Source of the DNA: Nitrincola sp.
Lineage (GTDB): Bacteria; Pseudomonadota; Gammaproteobacteria; Pseudomonadales; Balneatricaceae
Length of the DNA: 64,000 nt
Direction: 5' to 3'
NCBI GenBank assembly: GCA_021208565.1
Contig: JAJOJN010000047.1
Location: forward strand, 31,603-95,602
How positions within the stretch are numbered: the first letter of the stretch is position 1; each line of letters opens with the position of its first letter. Below are positions 32,426 through 45,235 of this stretch, one piece after another. Position numbers and translations under genes: made by a program. The notes beneath the pieces were generated by a model. The model was given only the letters and a program-made list of their open reading frames with translations, had not been told where the DNA came from and did not search any database.

Positions 32426-33799
32426 ATGTCCGGTTACCGCATCGAAAAAGATTCACTAGGTGATGTTCGCGTACCTGAAAATGCACTTTATGGCGCACAA
32501 ACCCAACGTGCAATCGAAAACTTCACCATCAGCGATCTAAGAATGCCCAAGGCATTTATTATCGCGCTGGCTCAAATTAAGGCCGCCGCTGCGCAAACCA
32601 ATGCGGAGCTAGGCGTCTTAAGCAAGGAACATGCAATTGCTATCGTAAAAGCATCTCAGTGGATTCAAAAAAAACTTCGTACCCCAGGCCTTTCCTGTTG
32701 ATGTTTTTCAAACAGGTTCTGGTACCAGTACGAATATGAACATGAATGAGGTGATAGCTTCGGTTGTTAAACAGCAATCGAATCTAGATCTTCATCCAAA
32801 TGATCATATCAACCTTAGCCAAAGCTCTAATGATGTGATTCCGACAGCGATACACCTAAGCGCTTTGCACCATCTTGATAAATCATTATTACCCGCTCTT
32901 CACCATTTGCACACTCGCTGTACTCGCAAATCTGCCGAAGTGGCAGAAATTATTAAAATGGGCCGAACCCATTTGATGGACGCTTTGCCCATGCGAATGG
33001 AAGATGAAGTAAGAGCTTGGGGTATACAGATACAACAGGCTAAAAGAAGACTGGAATCTCTGCGCAACGAACTGATGAAACTTCCCCAAGGGGGCACCGC
33101 CATAGGATCTGGTTTAAATGCGCCTAGAGGTTTTTCTCGTCGGTTTTGCACCCATTTAAGCAGTATGACGACCTATCATCTATCCCCACCGGACAGCAGC
33201 TTTGCCGCACAAGCCTGCCAAGATACCGCCCTTGCGCTTTCTGGTGAGTTAAAAGCCACAGCAACAGCTTTACTGAAAATCGCTGAAGATCTTCGCTGGA
33301 TGAACTCAGGCCCCTACGCGGGTCTCGGCGAAATCTCGTTACCCGCCTTACAACCCGGCTCCTCCATTATGCCTGGCAAGGTAAACCCAGTGATTCCTGA
33401 AGCCATTATTATGGCTGTCGGACAGGTTAACGGTAATGACGCAAGCATCACATTTTGCGCCCAACGTGGAAATTTTCAGTTAAACACTGCACTGCCTTTG
33501 ATCGCTTTTAACTTACTGCAAAGCCTTGATATTTTGAGTAATGCTGCGCATACATTGTCTGACAAAGCGATTGCTGGCTTTACTGTAAACGAAGATAAGA
33601 TTAAACAGTCTTTACGGAAAAACCCTATTTTGGTGACCGCACTCAATCCAGTTATTGGCTATGAAAAAGCCGCACAGATTGTCAAAAAAGCCTATGAACG
33701 GATAGGGACATTATTGAGGTAGCGGCTGAGATGACGGATATTCCACTTGAAGAGTTAGAAAGGCTGTTAGATCCCAATCAAATTGCACAACCAAGCTAG
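32426..33799 (+). CDS. fumC: Class II fumarate hydratase (two frameshifts)
   Basis: Iron-independent fumarase of the TCA cycle. Hallmarks are [51 protein letters not shown] and the superfamily signature [12 protein letters not shown]. Breaks: A8 32667-32674 (corrected [17 protein letters not shown]) and near 33701, where a base is lost (corrected [19 protein letters not shown]). The frame then runs to a stop at 33797-33799. Corrected length about 457 residues. AAGGAAATAG precedes the ATG. Confidence 0.94.
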
Positions 33800-33859
33800 C
33801 AAGAAATTTGGCTGACTAGCCCGCATTAGGTATACTGTTTGCCCTATTTAGCTGACTTA

Positions 33860-33882
33860 AACCCCTGAAATATTCAGGGGTT
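33860..33882 (+). terminator. Hairpin between fumC and dapC
   Basis: Perfect ten-base-pair stem (AACCCCTGAA and its complement) around an ATA loop, 61 bases after fumC and 17 bases before the dapC ATG. It could terminate fumC or affect dapC translation; the tail is only CTTACAG. Confidence 0.45.
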
Positions 33883-33898
33883 CTTACAGGATACCGGC

Positions 33899-35098
33899 AT
33901 GAACAGTGATCTGCAGAAGTTGCACCCTTACCCTTTTGAAAAGCTTGCTGAACTGACCCAAGATATCAAACCAGCAAAGCATCTAGAACCCATTTCACTA
34001 GGCATAGGTGAACCCAAACATGCATCGCCAGCACTTGTCGTGGATGCTGTTCGCAATAATCTTTCAGGCCTGTCTAACTACCCAACAACCAAAGGGATTC
34101 TGAGTCTTCGCCAAGCCATTGCAGACTGGGCGACGCGTCGATTCAACCTTCAATCGGGCAGCTTGGATCCTGAACAACATCTGCTGCCTGTCAATGGCAC
34201 CCGTGAAGCCATTTTTGCCTTTACACAAGCCTTAGTAAACCGAGCAGAAGATGCCTTAGTTGTCTCTCCCAATCCGTTTTACCAGATCTATGAGGGAGCT
34301 GCTTACCTCGCCGGTGCTACGCCTTATTATTTGAATTGCACAGAGGAACGCGGTTTTATTCCCGATTACGATGCCGTACCTGCTGAAGTCTGGGAAAATT
34401 GCCAATTACTGTTTGTCTGTTCACCCGGCAACCCGACAGGCGCCGTGCATGACATGGACACCTTGAAAAAGCTGATTGCCTTAGCTGATCAGTACAACTT
34501 TGTGTTGGCCAGCGATGAATGCTATTCAGAAATCTATTTAGATGAAGCGAAGCCACCCGTTGGACTGCTTGAAGTTTGTGCCGCGTTAGGACGTGATGAT
34601 TATCGCAACTGTGTGGTGTTCCACAGCCTCTCTAAGCGGTCGAATCTACCCGGTATGCGCTCAGGCTTTATTGCTGGCGATGCCAAACTGATCATGCCAT
34701 TCCTGAAATACCGAACCTATCATGGTTGCTCAATGCCCGTTCAGCATCAAATTGCTTCTACTGCGGCTTGGCAAGACGAAGCACACGTACTTGAAAACCG
34801 TGATCTCTATCGTGAAAAATTTGCGGCGGTTCATGAAATTCTGGCTCCGGTTATGGATATTTCACTACCTGAAGCTAGTTTCTATCTCTGGGCGAAAACA
34901 CCCATCGATGATGAGGAATTTACCCGAGGACTGCTTGAGCAACAAAACCTCACGGTGCTTCCAGGTCGCTACCTGGCTCGTGAAGTGGACGGCGTCCAAC
35001 CAGGGGCAGGCTACGTGCGCATGGCTCTAGTAGCCACGGTTGAAGAGTGTGTCGAAGCCGCTCAACGTATCCGTGCATACATCGAATCACTTAAATAG
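33899..35098 (+). CDS. dapC: N-succinyldiaminopimelate aminotransferase DapC
   Basis: PLP aminotransferase of the succinylase branch of lysine and DAP synthesis. The 399-residue fold type I protein shows SLGIGEPKHASP, SPNPFYQIYEG, CSPGNPTGAVHD, ASDECYSEIY and the PLP lysine in HSLSKRSNLPGMRSG. It heads a run with an ArsC-like gene, dapD and dapE, the arrangement known from Pseudomonas and relatives. Intact. Confidence 0.95.
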   Translation: MNSDLQKLHPYPFEKLAELTQDIKPAKHLEPISLGIGEPKHASPALVVDAVRNNLSGLSNYPTTKGILSLRQAIADWATRRFNLQSGSLDPEQHLLPVNGTREAIFAFTQALVNRAEDALVVSPNPFYQIYEGAAYLAGATPYYLNCTEERGFIPDYDAVPAEVWENCQLLFVCSPGNPTGAVHDMDTLKKLIALADQYNFVLASDECYSEIYLDEAKPPVGLLEVCAALGRDDYRNCVVFHSLSKRSNLPGMRSGFIAGDAKLIMPFLKYRTYHGCSMPVQHQIASTAAWQDEAHVLENRDLYREKFAAVHEILAPVMDISLPEASFYLWAKTPIDDEEFTRGLLEQQNLTVLPGRYLAREVDGVQPGAGYVRMALVATVEECVEAAQRIRAYIESLK

Positions 35099-35137
35099 AA
35101 TTATTTAAATAAGTTACTTTGAGACAAAATCATTAGC

Positions 35138-35487
35138 ATGTTTATTTTATACGGCATTAGTAATTGCGACACGGTTAAAAAAGCCAAAAAAATGGCTTGA
35201 TGCCGGGCAAATAGACTATCGTTTCCATGACTTTCGTAAAGATGGCTTAACCGCACAAGACATTGAGCGCTGGGTGGCTTTGATCGGCACGGACAAGTTG
35301 ATCAATAAACGCGGCACGACTTGGCGCCAATTATCTGATGCTGAGAAAGCGAAAGCAGAATCTGATCCCATTGAGATACTGCTTCAGTATCCAGCGATCA
35401 TTAAACGTCCTTTACTTGAAGGCCACTCCGTTTGCGAAGTTGGCTTTAATGAAAACCTATACAGCGATTTAATTAACGGAGACTCCC

Positions 35488-35495
<8 letters not shown>
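35138..35495 (+). CDS. ArsC/Spx-family reductase-like protein, YffB type (one frameshift)
   Basis: Thioredoxin-fold protein of the arsenate reductase family, begins MFILYGISNCDTVKKA with a single N-terminal cysteine (NCDT). The frame breaks at A7 35186-35192; with six it reads [23 protein letters not shown]. It later shows INKRGTTWRQL and IKRPLLEG, typical of the family. It overlaps dapD by eight bases. This linkage to dap genes is conserved, but a role in lysine synthesis is not established. Confidence 0.9.
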
Positions 35496-38534
<3,039 letters not shown>

Positions 38535-38539
38535 CTCAG

Positions 38540-39193
38540 ATGAAGGCAAAACTGCAAACCCTGCGACGCTTCTTGCACCAACGTGCTGATAACCCGAGAG
38601 AAAACTTTATCTTACTGGTGACAGGTTTTACCTTGTTTATGCTGGGAATGATGGCAATTGCTATCGCTCAGTTTGCCATGATGGATACAATCACTGCAGA
38701 AGTTGTCGCACTCTTAGGTCTTGTGCTTATGGTATTCGGTGGCATACTGGCACTAATAGGCTATATAAGTTTAAGTATATTAAGAATTTTTTCGTTTTTT
38801 TGGATTCAGACGATGACAAGACATCCTGATATAGAGATCTACATTAAAAATTCCTCAGTTGAAGCTATTTGCGCCTGGTTGGCTAAGCGTTTTGAACAAC
38901 TCGAACCCATAGGACGCAAAGGCCTACTGCACCAATACCAAGCCCGATATCAAGGCCATGATTTTGAAGTGCTGATCAATGAGAGAGCTATTGGCAAATC
39001 CTGGATTATTGTCTGGTTTCAATCCGACAAGACTCCTTGGTCAATCGATCTTGACTGCGCTCGAGAAGCCTCTACAGAACTTCATACACAGGTTCGCTGT
39101 ATCGCTTCTGGCTGGCAAGAAGGAGATGATCCGGATGAGTGGTGGCGCGTTGATAAGGGTAAAGAACAGAAAATTAAATGGTCCACAGACTAA
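38540..39193 (+). CDS. Two-helix membrane protein of unknown function
   Basis: A 217-residue protein with a basic N terminus, two strong transmembrane helices (about residues 22-46 and 57-84) and a soluble C-terminal domain of about 125 residues (SVEAICAWLAKRFEQL, HDFEVLINERAIGKSWIIVWF) ending in a charged tail. The predicted orientation places the C-terminal domain in the cytoplasm. I do not recognise the family. It starts five bases after rlmA and is intact. Confidence 0.75.
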   Translation: MKAKLQTLRRFLHQRADNPRENFILLVTGFTLFMLGMMAIAIAQFAMMDTITAEVVALLGLVLMVFGGILALIGYISLSILRIFSFFWIQTMTRHPDIEIYIKNSSVEAICAWLAKRFEQLEPIGRKGLLHQYQARYQGHDFEVLINERAIGKSWIIVWFQSDKTPWSIDLDCAREASTELHTQVRCIASGWQEGDDPDEWWRVDKGKEQKIKWSTD

Positions 39194-39221
39194 GATCAGG
39201 TCAAATTTAAGCTAGAGTGAC

Positions 39222-39668
39222 TTAAGCGACTGCCTGAAAACCTTCTCGCGCTGCGGAAATCTGCTCTAACATTTGACCACCCAAAGACGCTAAGGAAAGC
39301 TGCGCGAAGCGATCATTACGTATCGGCTTGTTGATCGGCGTTTCAGTTTTGACCTGCAGATAACTCACTAAGTAAGCAAACTCGCCACGCTGCTCCTGAG
39401 TCACTGATTGATTCAGGCGCCCAACAAGCTCGGTGTTAAAAAAACTATCTGGGTTAGGATAACTTAACTTATCTGGAAGCGAGAATTCAGCACCACTGCG
39501 CTGAGGCGCTGATTGGGCTACAGGGCCTTTTTCATAGGTCGAGGCAATCAGACTCAACAACATACCAAACTCGGCGCTACTAGGCGCACGCACAGCCTGA
39601 GGCAGGCTAGAAGTATATCCTTCTACCCTTCGCAACATCAGATCCTGTGTTGTTTGTTCGACAGCCAT
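39222..39668 (-). CDS. Hypothetical protein
   Basis: The 148-residue soluble protein starts MAVEQTTQDLMLRRVEGY at 39668, preceded by GTGGAGAGACTC. It contains SSAEFGMLLSLIASTYEKGP, a proline/serine-rich middle and a helical C terminus (GGQMLEQISAAREGFQAVA). No signal peptide, membrane helix or catalytic motif is seen. It is convergent with the preceding membrane protein gene and divergent from greB. Confidence 0.68.
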   Translation of the reverse strand: MAVEQTTQDLMLRRVEGYTSSLPQAVRAPSSAEFGMLLSLIASTYEKGPVAQSAPQRSGAEFSLPDKLSYPNPDSFFNTELVGRLNQSVTQEQRGEFAYLVSYLQVKTETPINKPIRNDRFAQLSLASLGGQMLEQISAAREGFQAVA

Positions 39669-39778
39669 GAGTCTCTCCACTAATATCATCAACTTAACGG
39701 CTAAAATCGGCTAAACTTTAGCCCTTATTGAGATGTTCTTATGATAACGCTACTAATGAGTTGGAAAATCCATCCATC

Positions 39779-40252
39779 ATGAAACGAAAACTGATCACGC
39801 GGGCGGGCTATAACAAATTAAAGCAAGAGTTCGACACTCTATGGAAAGAGGAGCGACCTGAGATCACTAAGAAGGTCACTTGGGCCGCCAGCTTAGGGGA
39901 TCGCTCTGAAAACGCTGACTACCAGTACAACAAAAAAAGACTCAGAGAAATTGATCGTCGTGTGCGTTACCTACTGAAAACGCTTGAAAATATAGAGATT
40001 GTTGATTATTCGCCACAGCAGGAAGGAAAGGTTTTTTTTGGCGCCTGGGTCACGATTGAAAATGATGAAGGTGAGCAGCGCCGCTTTCGTATCGCCGGTT
40101 ATGATGAAATTTTTGATCGTAATGACTATATTTCGATTGAGTCTCCCATGGCCAGAGCACTTCTCAAAAAAGAGGTCGATGACGAAGCTTGGGTAGAAAC
40201 GCCCAAAGGCAAAACCTGCTGGTATGTTGTATCGATCGAATATGAGAAATGA
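39779..40252 (+). CDS. greB: Transcription elongation factor GreB
   Basis: Rescues backtracked RNA polymerase by stimulating transcript cleavage. The start MKRKLITRAGYNKLKQEF at 39779 gives 157 residues, the usual length. The coiled-coil tip carries the acidic LGDRSENADYQYNKKRLREIDRR, followed by GKVFFGAWVTIEN and SIESPMARALLKKEV. Intact. It converges on the tRNA cluster. Confidence 0.97.
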   Translation: MKRKLITRAGYNKLKQEFDTLWKEERPEITKKVTWAASLGDRSENADYQYNKKRLREIDRRVRYLLKTLENIEIVDYSPQQEGKVFFGAWVTIENDEGEQRRFRIAGYDEIFDRNDYISIESPMARALLKKEVDDEAWVETPKGKTCWYVVSIEYEK

Positions 40253-40254
40253 AA

Positions 40255-40330
40255 TGGTGGGTCGTATAGGATTCGAACCTATGACCAATTGGTTAAAAGC
40301 CAACTGCTCTACCGACTGAGCTAACGACCC
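40255..40330 (-). tRNA. tRNA-Lys (anticodon TTT)
   Basis: A 76-base cloverleaf on the minus strand with encoded CCA: acceptor GGGTCGT, D-loop TAGCTCAGTCGGTAGAGC, anticodon loop CTTTTAA and T-arm GGTTCGAATCC. It shares a likely transcript with tRNA-Asn and tRNA-Ser. Confidence 0.96.
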
Positions 40331-40347
40331 GCTCATAGAAAGAAGTT

Positions 40348-40423
40348 TGGCTCCCCGAGCTGGACTCGAACCAGCGACCAATAGATTAACAGTCTACTGC
40401 TCTACCAACTGAGCTATCAGGGA
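40348..40423 (-). tRNA. tRNA-Asn (anticodon GTT)
   Basis: A 76-base cloverleaf with CCA encoded: acceptor TCCCTGA paired to TCGGGGA (one G-T pair), D-loop TAGCTCAGTTGGTAGAGC, anticodon loop CTGTTAA and T-arm GGTTCGAGTCC. Confidence 0.96.
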
Positions 40424-40447
40424 ACAACTCGTGCAACATTCATCCTT

Positions 40448-40535
40448 TGGCGGAGGGACAGGGATTCGAACCCTGGGAGCCTCTCGACTCGTCGGTTTTC
40501 AAGACCGGTGCTTTCGACCACTCAGCCATCCCTCC
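40448..40535 (-). tRNA. tRNA-Ser (anticodon TGA)
   Basis: An 88-base class II tRNA with a long variable arm and encoded CCA. Acceptor GGAGGGA, anticodon loop CTTGAAA (TGA), T-arm GGTTCGAATCC. It is the first gene of the three-tRNA minus-strand cluster. Confidence 0.95.
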
Positions 40536-40617
40536 AAGGATGAGCGCAAATTCTACAGCCTGAGCCGAACATGTCAACAGTTAATTGAAAAACTTACACA
40601 AATAATTGTAAAAAAAT

Positions 40618-41676
40618 CTATTTTCGGTAGTGCTCAGTGTATTCTGAACTGCGCCGGTACTCGCCTGGCGTCATTCCTGTCCATTTTTTAAACGATCTAA
40701 AAAATGCTGAGGGCTCATCAAAACCCATCAGCCCAGCAACATCATTGATCGATAATTGAGGCGAGTTCATATAATTGATCGCTGCCGCTTTGCGCTCGTC
40801 ATCTTTTATCTTTTGATAAGACGTGCCTTCTTCTAACAAACGACGCCTCAAGGTTGACACCGACATGTGCAGAGCTCTTGCCACCTCTTCGGCGGAAGGC
40901 ATCTCACGGCTAAAATCCTTACCCAGCAAGGAGATCACTCGAGCCTTTAAACTCTTGTCAGCATCCACCATGACGATCAACTGATAAGGAGCTGTTTTGA
41001 GAAAACCTCTCAGTGATTCCTCATTCTGCGCCAAAGGCAAGTCTAAAAACTGCGCAGGAAAAACTATCGCATCCTCATGCTGACTAAACTTTACTTCAGA
41101 TTGAAAAAGTTTGACGTACTGATCAGCATCATGAGACTCGGCATGCCTAAAATAAGCGGCTTTCAACTCCAAACGCCGACCAATCAACCAGCTCATAAAG
41201 TGATGCCACATGGATAAAGAGGTACGAATTTGCAGCGGCGATCTTTATCCATCAACTCGCGAAACTCAGCTTCATCTAAGGCATCGATTGGGGCGAATGA
41301 AACCTTGGCATAACGACCACGACGCACCAATATGGGTTTTATCATCGATCCACGACAGATCTCATAAAAATCACTACAGCGGCGCAAGGCTCTTTCTAGG
41401 GTTTTACAGTGAATAATGGCATGACACATCATTCGAAAAGTGCCATTGGGAACCCGACCACCACTGAGCATTCCAAAGGACTCGTCCTGTGCAATCCACA
41501 TAATATGCTGGTAAAGCAAACCAAACTTAAAATGCTGGAATCGCGCTATGCTCATCCAGTTCCGCTTGAGTAATGTCGATATGCCGCAGCAACTCCTCAA
41601 GATCAAAACCTTGAGACTCCGCCATGGATAACAAGTGACGCACGTATCCCGTTGGCACCGTAATGGTTTTTTCCAC
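40618..41676 (-). CDS. AraC-family transcriptional regulator (frameshifted)
   Basis: N-terminal ligand-sensing domain of the Arabinose_bd type (GYVRHLLSMAESQGFDLEELL, GLLYQHIMWIAQDESFGML, MCHAIIHCKTLERALRR) and a C-terminal pair of helix-turn-helices (VARALHMSVSTLRRRLLEEG and INDVAGLMGFDEPSAFFRSF). The start is GTG at 41676 after GGGAGGAAAGG. Breaks are near 41530 (an extra T; corrected SAIPAFKFGLLY) and near 41215, where a base is lost. Corrected length about 352 residues. It is divergent from the DUF1302/DUF1329 pair and is the obvious candidate regulator. Confidence 0.88.
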
Positions 41677-41809
41677 CCTTTCCTCCCTTGAGCAACAGAA
41701 ATCGGCACATTTTTTGATCTAGCGCACTAAAATGTTAGCCTGATTGAACTCTTATGTTATTGTCGACTTATGTAATTTAAATAAGACTGGCAAAGAGTAA
41801 AGTTCCAAC

Positions 41810-41856
41810 CTAAGCTGCACATTAGGAAACCCTGAGATCTCTTAACAACAGCTTAG
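41810..41856. promoter_or_regulatory. Inverted repeat in the AraC/DUF1302 intergenic region
   Basis: The eight-base sequence CTAAGCTG (41810-41817) recurs as its complement CAGCTTAG (41849-41856) 31 bases further on, 51 bases before the DUF1302 start. It is a possible operator, although AraC proteins more often use direct repeats. The rest of 41677-41906 holds no gene. Confidence 0.3.
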
Positions 41857-41906
41857 CTTAATAATAAACCTCAGTAAGACAATAATAACAAGGTGGATCG
41901 AACGAA

Positions 41907-43730
41907 ATGGCAACTCAACATTCGTACTTCACGCGTAACACACCCAAAGCCCGTCCCAAATTTACACCTGTACTTCTGACCTCATTGCTTGCCGCAGGTT
42001 TCACTGCTCAGGTGCAAGCTGTTGAATTTCAGTTAGGTGAAATACAAGGACGTTTCCAATCTAACATCTCTATCGGTACCAGCATCCGTATGGAGAACCC
42101 GGATAGCTCGCTGATCTCTAGACCGAACAGTGGTACAAGTGCTGGATCAGGTAGCTATGACGATGGCACACAAAACTTCAAAAAAGGGAAACCCTTCTCA
42201 ACTGTCGTTAAAGGTGTTCATGATCTAGAACTTACTTATGAGAATGTCGGTTTCTTTGGTCGTGGCAAGTACTGGTATGACTATGAACTAGAAAGAGGCA
42301 GCCGCCCGCATGGTCACATTCCAAATGGTTATGTGCCTAATACTCGTCTAAATGACAGTGGCTTCAATGACTTTGCAAAATTCAGCGGTATTGAACTGCT
42401 TGACGCTTATTTTTATGGTGGATTTGATTTAGGCAATATGCCACTCGATATCCGCGTAGGTCGCCAAGTCATTAACTGGGGTGAAAGTACTTTTATTCAA
42501 GGTGGTATTAACGCCTTCAACCCTGTTGATGTAACTGCGTTCCGACGTCCAGGCGCTGAACTTAAAGAAGGCTTACTTCCTTTCGGTAGTGTTTTTGCCT
42601 CTCTAGGATTAACTGACAACCTTACTGTAGAAGGTTTTTATCAGTACGAATGGGAGCCTACGGTAATTGATGGCTGCGGTACTTATTTTTCAACCAACGA
42701 TTTTGCTGCTCAAGGATGTAACGGAGTTCGAGTAGATGCGGATTTAGGTTTTGTAAATCTTCGTGATATTTCTGATCAACAATATTTCAATGCACCTCTG
42801 CTTTCACCCTTTATTGTAGAACGTAACCAAAATGGTAGAAGAACACCTGGAGATGATAATCAGTTCGGTATTGGCTTTAGGTATTTTTCCGAAGCGTTAA
42901 ATAATACGGAGTTTGGATTATTCTATGCGCAATATCATAGCAGACTTCCCTTAACTAGTGGCGTTGTTGGATTAGCTCCTGGAATAGGTCCATTTGCTAG
43001 CACATATTTCATAAGCTATCCGGAAGAAATTAGAATGACTGGATTTAGCTTCAGTACTAATCTTGGGGATATCGCTTGGTCTGGTGAAATTAGCTACAAA
43101 CAAGATCTTCCTATACAAATCAACGGCCCTCTCCTTGTAGGAACCATTTTAGCTCGAGGCCAAGGCGCTCCTGTTGGTCTTAACCCAGCAGCAGATAAGC
43201 TTTTTGACAACAGAGCTGCAAACGGTGAAATTAAAGGATACGGTCTATTTGATGTAACCCAAGCCCAAACAACGTTCATTAAGTTCTACGACAATGTTCT
43301 AGGTGCAAGTCGCTTAACAACAATTGCTGAACTGGGATGGACACATATCCATGGATTTGACGAAGGAGCAAGCGCGCTCAAATATGGTCGAGGTGGAATG
43401 TTCGGCTTCACAAGAGATAGCAATACTGAAGGCGGCTTTGTCACCAAAAACTCCTACGGCTACGTATTACGTGGCGCGTTGGAATATCCAAATGCCTTCG
43501 CAGGTGTCACATTAATCCCTGAACTGAACTTCCGTCATGGTGTAAAAGGTAATGGACCTGAGCCAGGTGCTGCTTTCCGTGAGAATGAAAAATCGGTCAA
43601 TATCGGTCTGACTGCAGACTATATGAATCGTTATCGTTTTGGCGCGTCTTATACCACCTTCTTTGGTGGCTCTTTCAATGCTGAAAAAGACCGCGACTAT
43701 ATTTCACTGAATGCATCTATCGCCTTCTAA
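41907..43730 (+). CDS. DUF1302 family outer-membrane protein
   Basis: A 607-residue protein with a long signal peptide (cut after VQAV region, about residue 38, TAQVQA) and many amphipathic beta strands ending in an aromatic-terminated strand (YISLNASIAF), as expected for an outer-membrane barrel of the DUF1302 family. The N-terminal FQLGEIQGRFQSNISIGTSI and IRVGRQVINWGEST are family-typical. Substrate unknown; relatives neighbour DUF1329 genes in steroid, alkane and aromatic catabolism loci. The central third (about 42720-43320) is noticeably more AT-rich than both ends. Intact. Confidence 0.87.
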   Translation: MATQHSYFTRNTPKARPKFTPVLLTSLLAAGFTAQVQAVEFQLGEIQGRFQSNISIGTSIRMENPDSSLISRPNSGTSAGSGSYDDGTQNFKKGKPFSTVVKGVHDLELTYENVGFFGRGKYWYDYELERGSRPHGHIPNGYVPNTRLNDSGFNDFAKFSGIELLDAYFYGGFDLGNMPLDIRVGRQVINWGESTFIQGGINAFNPVDVTAFRRPGAELKEGLLPFGSVFASLGLTDNLTVEGFYQYEWEPTVIDGCGTYFSTNDFAAQGCNGVRVDADLGFVNLRDISDQQYFNAPLLSPFIVERNQNGRRTPGDDNQFGIGFRYFSEALNNTEFGLFYAQYHSRLPLTSGVVGLAPGIGPFASTYFISYPEEIRMTGFSFSTNLGDIAWSGEISYKQDLPIQINGPLLVGTILARGQGAPVGLNPAADKLFDNRAANGEIKGYGLFDVTQAQTTFIKFYDNVLGASRLTTIAELGWTHIHGFDEGASALKYGRGGMFGFTRDSNTEGGFVTKNSYGYVLRGALEYPNAFAGVTLIPELNFRHGVKGNGPEPGAAFRENEKSVNIGLTADYMNRYRFGASYTTFFGGSFNAEKDRDYISLNASIAF

Positions 43731-43745
43731 GGTTGGAGAATAAGA

Positions 43746-45085
43746 ATGATACAAATGAGTCTTCCTAAAAAGCTTCTCTGCACTGCACTACTGCTGACCC
43801 TCGCAGGCGGTATCAGTGCAAATCCTGATCGCTTAGGTCAGGATCTAACACCCGTTGGTGCAGAACGTGCTGGCAATGCAGCAGGCACTATTCCTGAGTG
43901 GACTGGTGGCATCTCTCAGAGTAATGATCGCTACACCAACCCCTTTGCTGACGAGCAACCGCTATTTGTCATCACGGCTGCTAATTATCAGGAGCATCGT
44001 GAACACCTGACAGATGGTCAGATCGCCATGTTCCAGCGCTACCCTGATACCTTCCGTATGCCCGTCTATCCGACCCATCGTACAGCGGCCTTACCTGCTC
44101 ATATTTATGAAATAGGTAAAGAGAATGCGCGTAACGCTCGATTGACTGAAGACGGCAACGGCTTGCTCAACTTTAACGAAGCTTTAGCCTTTCCAATCCC
44201 TGAAAATGGTTTACAGGTGATTTGGAATCACATGACGCGTTATCGTGGTGGTGCACTGGAAAGAACCTTTGTTCAAGTCCCCGTCCAAGCTAACGGCACT
44301 TTCACACCTATCCGCATTAACGAAAAACTGTCTTGGCCAAGCTACTTACTGGATGCTAACAGTGGTGAAACTCGCCATGACAATATCCTCTTTTACTTCG
44401 TTCAAGAGGTAACCGCACCAGCTCGTTTGACCGGAACCATCCTACTCGTCCATGAGACTCTCAACCAAGTCCAGCAACCGCGCAAGCTTGGACCTATAAC
44501 TCAGGACAACGTCGTGTTCGTTTAGCACCTAACATCGCTTACGATGCACCAGGGACTGCGACCGATGGCATGCGAACAACTGACAACCTTGACATGTTCA
44601 ACGGCGCTCCTGATCGTTACAACTGGGAATTGGTCGGCAAAAAAGAGATTTACATCCCTTATAACAGCTGGAAACTAGCTGATCGCAACCTTTCTTACAG
44701 TGACATCATTCAACCAGGCCACCTTAATCCTGACCTGACACGTTATGAATTGCACCGTGTCTGGAAAGTTGAAGCTACGTTGAAAGAAGGTCAACGCCAT
44801 GTTTACGCGAAACGTACCTTCTACATCGATGAAGATACTTGGCAGATTGCAACCGTCGATCACTATGATGGACGTGGTGAACTCTGGCGTGTCGGCGAAA
44901 TGCATAAGGTAATGGCACGTGATGTCATGGTACCTGGTGCTGCTGCTGAAACTTTCTATGATCTGCAGTCTGGTCGCTACTTAGTGGGTGGTTTGACTAA
45001 CGAGGAAAGAGTAGGTTATGACTTTACTCAACGCTTCCACTTCCGTGATTTTACACCTCAAGCGATTCGTCGTGCGGGTCGTTAA
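43746..45085 (+). CDS. DUF1329 family secreted protein (one frameshift)
   Basis: Signal peptide (residues 1-26, ending GGISA) followed by NPDRLGQDLTPVGAERAGN, IPEWTGGI, AMFQRYPDTFRMPVYPTHR and the late RYELHRVWKVEATLKEGQRH, all typical of DUF1329, a LolB-like beta-sheet fold. The frame breaks near 44487, where one A is lost; corrected it reads PRKAWTYNSGQRRVRLAPNI. GGAGAATAAGA precedes the ATG, and 15 bases separate it from the DUF1302 gene, so the pair forms an operon. Inferred role: periplasmic partner of the barrel in handling hydrophobic substrates. Confidence 0.87.
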
Positions 45086-45104
45086 TTAACGAATCAATAT
45101 ACAC

Positions 45105-45138
45105 AAAGGGTTGAGCATAAACACCTCAACCCTTTTTT
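45105..45138 (+). terminator. Rho-independent terminator of the DUF1302/DUF1329 operon
   Basis: Eleven-base-pair stem (AAAGGGTTGAG and its complement), nine-base loop and T6 tail, starting 20 bases past the DUF1329 stop. Confidence 0.92.
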
Positions 45139-45235
45139 ATTCGCTAACTCTTCCCGCTTCACTTCAGATAACCTATTAATAACTCAGCTTGAGCTTGAAC
45201 ATTGGACTTCACCCACCTAAACCCAAACCTAATTA

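Noticed and set aside
39971-40381. Minus-strand frame across greB and the tRNAs
   Set aside because: It reads through tRNA genes and opposite a clear greB; it is a chance frame.
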